Assembly: GCA_022829145.1 (NCBI GenBank)
Contig: CM040758.1
Span: 8,292,128 to 8,356,127 of the forward strand
DNA: 64,000 bases
Direction of reading: 5' to 3'
Source: Albula goreensis
Lineage: Eukaryota > Chordata > Actinopteri > Albuliformes > Albulidae
Shown one piece after another: positions 38,157 through 64,000 of the stretch (position 1 is the stretch's first letter; every line of letters begins with the position of its first letter). The notes beneath the pieces were generated by a model. It searched no databases. It saw nothing but the letters and a program-made list of their open reading frames with translations, and was not told the DNA's origin. A program made the translations under genes and the position numbers.

Positions 38157-38372
38157 GAGAGATGGTTATTTACCATAGCCCCTTCTGTAATTATGTTCCG
38201 TAGCATATTAGCATCCCACACCGTGCAAAACCTCTGGCCAGATCCATCAGTCAAAAAAATCGATGCTATTATGTGAAGCCAAGTATTTATATTGGATATA
38301 AAAATGTGTTAGCAAGTGGGTGCTGTATGCTATCAATGAACAGATTAGTATGGAGTGCTTATGCCAACTGCA
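38157..38372 (+). repeat. Dispersed repeat, copy B
   Basis: Second, diverged copy of the 15942-16165 repeat, in the same orientation, in the spag5-letm1 spacer. Confidence 0.75.
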
Positions 38373-39347
38373 AAATTTTACTGCGTACAAAAAACATGAA
38401 AAATCAGGTGTTACTTTTCAAGTCCAATAGCTGCAGAGAAAGTGAAATCTCTCCACAATTTAAGCAGAGGCTGAATTGCAATCAACCAATTTAGTTATTA
38501 CATTGTATTAATGGTTCCTAATGTGAATTGGTCAGACTAATCAGACAAACTTAATTGTACTCATTATTGCTGCTCAAGTTCTACTTTTAAAGTGCAGATT
38601 GACTGAATTAAAGGCATTAACTTAAGCCTGACATTTGGCTTATCTATTCCTTACATATTACTATTTACAATCTTAAAGAGAGACACCATACAACAGTGTG
38701 TAACAGGTCTATTCATTAAGGATCACAGGGATTCAGGAAGGGTAGGAGGGCAATTTTACCTCATGTGCCAAGACGTGGGGCAAATACATTGGTAGTGAAC
38801 TAAATTTTATTTGGTGGCTGCACTGAGAGAGTGATAAGTGAGGATTAGCAGACTCCAAAATAAAATGGCTCCCATTTTCTGGGAAATGATGGAAGTTGAC
38901 TAATAAAACTCAAAGTGCCAATTTCTGCTGCAGATTATAGGTGCTTCCCAATACTCAAAAAAAAAAAAAATATATATATTTTCTCCACTACCACCTTCTA
39001 TCTTCAGTCTGTCCAATTCTAGAGGCCTGCGAGCTGCAGTTCAACCAGCAGCCTAAAAACACAGCTCTTAAGAGGTTAATGGATTTTAACACAAAACGTT
39101 GAGGGTTAAAATGGGAAAAAAAGAACAGGGGAATCATGTTAAAAAAAGGAATCCCTGCTGATCAAAACAAGGGAAAATAAAGGCAAAATGGCTTCTTGCA
39201 ATTTGTGGAGAATGTCCAAAGGTTATGGAATATTAGTGTCACACAATAATTCCAAACTAAAAATATGGATGCAGAAAAGGAATGGTCCTTTTGAACCTAT
39301 TTTCTTTACAATGAATACGTTTTAAATACAGTATACAATGCTGTACA

Positions 39348-39354
<7 letters not shown>

Positions 39355-39380
<26 letters not shown>
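39355..39380. repeat. CA microsatellite
   Basis: Uninterrupted CA dinucleotide run of about 13 units preceded by CTCTCT. Confidence 0.9.
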
Positions 39381-40012
39381 AAAACATATAATAGTCACCA
39401 CAACTGTGCAGTCAATGGAGGCAAACCCTCAACTTCCACTGGTTGAGAGCCCAAGGTCATTTTCTCTCTCAGCTGTAGCTCAATGCACTATACATGCAAT
39501 ACACCCTACACAAGCAGGAGAGTACTGCTGCACACTGCTGACAAAACAGCAGCCATCTCATCTAGCCTTCCTGAGTACATTTCAAGGCAATCTCAGGTAA
39601 ATGTGCTTTAACGTCTCCACCTAAGGAACTTAATTATAATCATTACAAAAACTCAATAACTTTTTGCTAAATGTGCATTTAAAATCTAACAAGCTATGCA
39701 TTATGTATAAATAAAACCAAATGTGGAAGACGTGAAGTAAGCAAGTAAACATTACATTTTGCATTTTATACATAGCAAGCGTTACACAGAATTGAGCTGG
39801 AGCTGGCTGCGCTGGGGGAGAAAAGTGACTAAACATCACAGCAAAAACAGAGTTGTGATGCTGGCAATAAGCCATAATAGATGGGTGTGTATGTGAACTG
39901 GGAGTGAGTGTGTAACACATCAAGGGGGGAGAAAGAAAAATGTGAATGGTGAGATTGTGTGATACTGAGATAAATAAAAAAGGTACAAAGTGATTAAATG
40001 ATCAACCAAACT

Positions 40013-40018
40013 TTTATT
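40013..40018 (-). terminator. letm1: Candidate distal letm1 polyadenylation signal
   Basis: AATAAA on the minus strand followed within 10 nt by GTTTGGTTG. It is facing, and about 5.1 kb from, the spag5 polyadenylation signal, consistent with tail-to-tail genes. Confidence 0.4.
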
Positions 40019-43000
40019 GAATGAAACAGAATGCTGTTTGATGCCTGATGTATGTGTGGGCATCGTACATGGAGTTCATATGATGTTCAGATTGATATGG
40101 AGTAGTTTAGAATATGGACATTGAATGACAGCTCCTCAACCTCCAAAGAGTGTATTACCATTTCTATATTATTCTGGTCTACTTTTCACTTATTTTTACT
40201 CTGTCAGTTAAAATAAATACATGGTATTAAATGTTACATTTTCTGTGACAATGCCATCACTCTCAGTGCCAAAGATTTTGAGTTTCCAGCAATGTGTTCA
40301 CACCACCGTTTCAGCCACGCCCCTTCCTTGGCCATGCCCCTCCATCGGTCTGCAGTTTGCCTGCTTAGCTGTGCGCTTTTTTTTTTTTTTTTCTCCTTTT
40401 TCTTTGTTACAACTTCCAAAATAAAAACTTTAGCTGTGCGCTTTCTTTCCATACAACTTTTGGTATAAAAATCACAATATGACAATTTTGTAGGCAGAGG
40501 CTTAAATTAAGTTCAATTAAACAGATTAAATAAAAATTTACACAACAGGAAATCTTGGTGCAAGTGTACAACTGTCAGATTTACATATTGAATAGACTCT
40601 TTCCCGCTGCAACGGTTGATAAAATCCTCATTGCTTGTCATCCCATGCCAACTCCTGTGGTTCTGTTCACACAAGCTGCCTGCGTTCTCCCATGCAAAAC
40701 TACAGGAAAGGAAGATGGTTGTGTGAACAAAGATATGTACAGAAGCCTGGCTCCCTCTGAGCTCAAGTACTGTACCAGGGAAGCCATGCAGTTTCCCTGT
40801 TTGTACCTTGCAGTAAATCACAGTGCTACCCTCGTTCTTCTCAAAAATAATACAGAAGCTTTTTGTTTGCATTTTACAGTGAAAAAAAATGAGCCTGTTT
40901 GACACGTTAAGCAAAACTACATCTTAATAAATAAGTAAAATCAATACCAATACTAAAAAACGCTAGGCTACAAATCATAACCACACCTTGAGAGAACTGA
41001 GTCTACCCAAGGCATACCTCTTCCCTCTATTGCATAAAATACTGGTGCCACTTTTTAAAACCATAGATCCAGTGCAATGTCACTTCCTGTTCTGAGACTG
41101 ACATGGGTCACGAAGGGAGAGGGGAATTCTAAAAAGCTTCCCTTCCAAGACTCTTGACATTACATTCATACCAGAGTCAGAACAGACTTTAGACAAGTGG
41201 AACATAAGCTGATATAGTGCAATTATACATAGGCAACGTCCTATTAAAATTTTTTCTCACCTATTCAGGTGGCTGTGAAACAGCGATTACAGCAATAAGA
41301 TTAAGGCCTAATGACAAAGCTGATCAACAGACACTATAGATATACAGATACAACACTGAAGCATGTCGTGAGCTACTGATTAATAGGCTACTGAAGCGTG
41401 CTCACCTGGAGATACAAAGATTCAAGCAACGAAGCAGGCACCTGAATACAGACATCAGGCCTATACAGAGCTGTGCGTTTGCGATACATACACTGTTGCG
41501 TGTTTAAGGTAAGATCTGTGTGCCACAAAAAAAGGTGCGGTAGATAACACCTCGGACCAAACAAAACCCTCTCCTGTCTATTGACCATGCGTGGAACCAC
41601 CATTTAGGGTACGGCCACATAATTCCTCTTCTGCTCTTATGAAAACACAAAAGCTCCATATTCACGAGAACACGTCAGCTAAGCATCACCATAACCACCG
41701 ATTCCACTCCCGTCAATCCTATAATACATTCCAGGGGTCAATATCAAAAGACTTACAGTACACTCATAACAGACTCAGCATTTTACAGAAGATGACAACA
41801 AAACCTTGGGCCATATTCATAACTATTCCACTTTTCATCCATTTCAAAACAGCATTAAGAAAGTTTGGGGAAAATTCTCCAAAATTATTAGGAAACTTAA
41901 TTTTAAGGCAGATTACTATGCCTAACACTAACACTGAATTTGCACTTGAAATGTACATGGTTTGGACATCTGCACAGCTTTCTAGGGTTTAAAATTTCAA
42001 TAGAACATGTGAGATAGGAACACACTAGAAATGGAGATGGTTGGGAAATTCAAAATGTGAAAAAACTTTTTAAAGTAATGTTGAATACTGCAGAATGAAC
42101 CTGAATATGTACCACATTCATCAAAATAAAAGGTACTTGGTGAGTGAATTTGTTACAAGGCAACTGAAAATAAGTTTTGGTTTCAAATTGATCAAACATT
42201 TTGTTAACAAGAATAAGGATCAAGAATGGAGTTCAAAGTTATTCTATACAATACCTAGAAAGAAGGCTACAAATTATCCAAATTGTGCAAGTAAAAAGTT
42301 ACTTGTTTACTTGCAAGTACATTTTTTTGGGTGAATGATTTAGGTGTGCTGTTCACTTTGAAGTCAATTTATTTGGCAGTTTTTTAGCTCTCTGTGCTGT
42401 CATATATTGTACACAAAATACACAATGTGTGTGAGTCAGTGAATGTTAATTACTCTCTCGGTTGTTCCTGACGTGTGTACATAAACTATTTGTTTCTCAA
42501 TTGTTAGTTAGTAGCCTGCTAACCTAAGTAGCAATTGTCATTGTGTCATTCAGAACTGTGCCTTACTATCACACATCAGTGTGTCTGTGCTCTCCAACTG
42601 CAGAAAAAGAAAGGACAGACACATGTGAGTATCTGCTATATGGTTAAAGAATTTGAATCCTTCAATTTAATTACTGTTAAAGCACTGTTGCCTCATGTTC
42701 AGTGCTTCTCATTTTGTAGCTATGAAGTTTTAAAGAAATATTCTAAGAGTAAACACGATCTCACAATGTCATTGTTTTATCCTCAGCTACACATCTCCTT
42801 TATATTGACGCACTATCATCGGTTCTATAGGGTCAGATTTTGATTTGAATAATGGGCAGAAAAACACTGATGATGAATGCAACACATTCTCAAATGTGGC
42901 AATGCTTAAATTGAGTGGTTAAGCTAGTAACAAAAAAGTGGGGAAAACTAAATAATGTAAATCATGAATTAGAGTACTGTAAAGAAATGGAATAAAGACA

Positions 43001-44262
43001 CAACTGCATGCAAACATACTATGAATTTGAAAAAGCGTTAGAAATAATTATGAATATAGCCCTTCATGTTAACTTCTTGGTTTATTTTGCTCCTGTCCTA
43101 GCTCGATCCTAAAAGCAGCTTTTCGACAAGATTTCCCTGGTTTAGGTCAATTCTTTAGAATACTCTTAGAGCTTTCCTGAAAACAGCACCAGCTTAAACA
43201 GAAATCATACTCTGTGCAGAATTCAAGTATTCAAGTGATTATTCAAGGGGGATTTTTTAAAAATATAATTGTAAGAAAAAAATATTTTTTGGTACTCTAA
43301 AGTATTATATTTCCTGGTTCTGCTCAACAAGGCCTCATCAAACAAAGTGGTCAACAACGCAAACCAAAGTACACAAGAGTCATCTCCCATTTAATTTCAA
43401 CCAAATTTCAGTCAAGTACAAGGAACCATAACCCTCAGGCCCCTGGGTTCCTTTATATTTTTAAAAATAAATACTACCTTTGTCCTTTGGTATATCCAAG
43501 ATGAATGACCGCTACCCCTCTATATAAATATATGTGTATATAAAAAGGGGTGTCATTTTTATTCTTCAAGTATTCACCTCTTTCCTTTTTGATCCCATTC
43601 AAACTTTTTTTTTCCCAAAAAACTATCATTTCATTTGGTTATCTAAACCACAAGATCTGATGTTCCGTGTTAGACCATAATTAACATTCAAGATGATCAC
43701 CGATTTTATGTTTTACATTGCAGTAACCAAAATACATCAACAAAAAAAAAAATCTAAATTTAAATAAGTCCTGCGATTCTGGAATGACAGTAGTGAAACT
43801 GAATAGGTAAAGTAAGAAAAAAAAAAGCTGATTTTTTAAAGCCGATCAAGTTAATGAAAAACAGCTAATTTCATTAGCTCAAAATTTGCTTTCAATTTCA
43901 GTAACATTGTTATTTTTCCCAGTAAGGTTAAAATAGAACACCTTACCAGTTTCTTCATTTATATGCAGCCAAACAGAAGCAGCTCTTGTAGTGGAACCAA
44001 AATTATTCACAATTTGCTCAATTACATGTTTATACTCACACAAACGCACACACCTAATTGATTATGAGGTGAAACTATTTTTTTTTTTTTTTTTATGAGA
44101 ACTACAGAAGAGCCTTTTTCTCTAGAAACCATAACTTCTGTGAATTCAAATCTACTCTCTGATTGCCTCTTTCCTTTGCCAGAAGCTTCCAGAAGGAGTA
44201 GCTGGTAGCAGTGCGTCTTGGCTTTGGTTAGGCGGGGCTTGGGCGGGACTGGAGGACGGGGC
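40013..44262 (-). other. letm1: Probable long letm1 3' UTR
   Basis: From the stop at 44263-44265 leftward no coding is seen. Minus-strand AATAAA occurs at 43563-43558, 43086-43081 and 40018-40013. The last reads CAATAAAAGTTTGGTTG, with a GT-rich downstream part, and looks the most genuine, implying a 3' UTR of up to about 4.2 kb. The exact end is inferred, not shown. Confidence 0.4.
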
Positions 44263-62515
<18,253 letters not shown>

Positions 62516-62754
62516 TATGATTTCTGAATTTTCAAGGTATGTTTACCTAGCTAGGTAATGCAACTAGCTAGCTGAATACAGTAAATACTCCTGGAAGCCA
62601 GTTTTTTAATGTATGGCTATAGACAGTTAGCAATCCAATGAGTCACCAAATGAAGTTCTCGCCCCATGTCCTCTCTGTCAGCGGTGATGTTGTGCGCTGC
62701 GCTGCTATCCCTTCCGCCTTCCTCTCTGGACTGATTTCAAACAGGACAGAGAGC

Positions 62755-62760
62755 TTTATA
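62755..62760 (-). promoter_or_regulatory. letm1: Candidate letm1 TATA box
   Basis: TATAAA on the minus strand lies 240 bp upstream of the letm1 ATG (62515), in a locally GC-richer stretch with CpGs (62640-62830). Initiation near 62730 would give a 5' UTR of about 215 nt. Confidence 0.5.
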
Positions 62761-63198
62761 AGCGGCTGCGTCACTGCATTTTGAGCAACGATAAGACCAG
62801 CTATGACGCGTGTTGACCTGCAATTGCGGGGTCCTCAATCAATCTGAGAAGCTGTTATGAAATAAAATTATGCACTAAAGATTATGCGAGAGGTTAAAAG
62901 AGGTTAATTTGGATTAAACCTGTACATACAAGCGGATTGCAGAGATACATCTTTAAGACGCCGCAACGGACTAATTTAAACCAATCTGGAACGAGTGTAC
63001 TGCAAGCGCTGACAAAAGCAACGAATGGTGGTGAGCTTTGAGCAGTCGGGCCACAGACATCCTTCTTCTGAAAATAGTGCTCGGTGGTGATGTTGTGGAA
63101 ACTGAAAGGTGGTGGTGCGGACACGCCAGGTTTTTGTCCTCAAATGCACTCAGGGTAGCGCGATGTAGACCCGCCTCTTAAGGAGATACGATGATCTA

Positions 63199-63237
63199 AT
63201 TGGCCAATGGTTATGATTCCTGGGTGGAGGCTATTGG
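63199..63237. promoter_or_regulatory. Paired CCAAT/NF-Y-type sites
   Basis: The palindrome ATTGGCCAAT at 63199-63208 holds CCAAT on both strands, and a further ATTGG lies at 63233-63237. They are about 440-480 bp upstream of the letm1 TATA box and could serve letm1 or an unseen gene to the right. Confidence 0.4.
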
Positions 63238-63754
63238 TCTTTCTTTCTGCAGTCTTCTGATGCGACTATCCAGGTCATTCTTAAATTTCCGCACATTTCA
63301 GAAATAATCGTTACTAATTGCCAGATAATTTAAAATAACATACAGCCCAAGCAGTCCTAATAAGCTCTCATCCCCAAAAAGACATGCAATTATTTCTTTA
63401 CACCAAGCCATCACTCGTTAAAAATCAAATGCATTTAATTTTTTTTTTAATGCAACTACATAAATGCTAGCGTTAAAATAGTTTGGCCAGCGAATATGAT
63501 TGCGCAAATGACTACAATAAATTCAGAAAAACGTTATCACGAGATATAGTTACCAAAGACAGTAACATCAAACCAAAAAGAAGGGAGTCCCTCCCCTACA
63601 AACAGAATAAGTATGAGCCACCATTATTATGGAAATTCCAGTGCTGGGAAGGGTCAGTACTATCGAATTGCTATGAATTAAATTGATTAAATTCTAAGTG
63701 CTATGACTGCTGTACAGTCAGGAGGATGAGGAAAACTGTAAGGTAAAGGGGTAG

Positions 63755-63797
63755 TCCATTCTAAACTATTTTACTTTTTAAAATAGTTTAGAATGGA
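63755..63797. repeat. Perfect 19-bp-arm hairpin
   Basis: TCCATTCTAAACTATTTTA (63755-63773) and its exact reverse complement (63779-63797) are separated by 5 nt. Strong palindromes of this size are either transposon relics or transcribed hairpins. Confidence 0.9.
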
Positions 63798-64000
63798 TGC
63801 ACAGGGTAAAATTTACATAGTTGGTTTAATCTACACAATTCCCTGCTTGTGTCCAGAGGCCAATGTGGGTGGGATGACCCAGTGTTTGGTGTGAATCACA
63901 TCACAATACAACTCCATTGTTGTAATGGTCTTCTGCAAAAAACAATGAAACCCAGCGTGCCTACCCCCACCACACCCTCAGCCTCAACCATCTCCACAGG

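Larger units (their letters stand above)
34880..40012. other. Convergent intergenic spacer, no gene seen
   Basis: AT-rich sequence between the ends of spag5 and letm1. It holds one dispersed repeat copy (about 38157-38372), a CA microsatellite (39355-39380) and an A-run plus TA repeat (about 38959-38981). Short open frames here have no recognisable content. Confidence 0.6.
62761..64000. other. letm1 upstream flank; no gene seen
   Basis: Contains CpG-bearing sequence to about 63180, the CCAAT boxes and the hairpin listed separately. No exon of a neighbouring gene could be supported. Confidence 0.5.

Noticed and set aside
63483-63686. 67-codon open frame upstream of letm1 as a first exon of a neighbouring gene
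   Set aside because: Starts without ATG and has no conserved content.

Overview
This is a vertebrate chromosome segment, almost certainly from a ray-finned fish. It is AT-rich, with short multi-exon genes, GT-AG introns of about 80-800 bp, CA/CT microsatellites and short foldback repeats of fish type. Three protein-coding genes can be reconstructed exon by exon. No complete virus-like element, CRISPR array, rRNA gene or convincing intact tRNA gene was seen.

Layout. (1) 1-19.0 kb holds no gene I can support. It has microsatellites, a ~310-bp direct repeat flanking a different ~520-bp repeat (5894-7043), a tRNA-like SINE scrap, GC-rich blocks near 5.1-5.9, 10.0-10.4 and 14.6-14.8 kb, and one copy of a dispersed repeat. 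(2) 19.07-22.05 kb, minus strand: a compact three-exon HIPK-type protein kinase with a TATA box and two possible C-terminal ends. (3) 23.2-34.87 kb, plus strand and head-to-head with the kinase: spag5 (astrin), one noncoding plus 25 coding exons and about 1,609 residues. It has a 23-copy, 39-bp in-frame tandem repeat and a long coiled-coil C-terminus. (4) 34.9-40.0 kb: gene-free spacer with a second copy of the dispersed repeat. (5) 40.0-62.8 kb, minus strand and tail-to-tail with spag5: letm1, the mitochondrial inner-membrane cation/proton exchanger. It has 16 coding exons, including a 58-nt exon 2 and two in-frame microexons (33 and 21 nt), an 8.2-kb first intron and probably a long 3' UTR. 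(6) 62.8-64.0 kb: upstream flank with CCAAT boxes and a perfect 19-bp-arm hairpin.

The three genes are not one pathway: a nuclear-type kinase, a spindle/kinetochore coiled-coil protein and a mitochondrial carrier. Their adjacency is of interest mainly for synteny, because human SPAG5 (17q) and LETM1 (4p16.3) lie on different chromosomes. The most useful results here are exon-level ones: small exons, microexons and a 101-bp intron inside what looks like a frameshifted large exon. They were established by phase bookkeeping, with all three reconstructed CDSs divisible by three. Nothing in the window convincingly amounts to a wholly new biological system.
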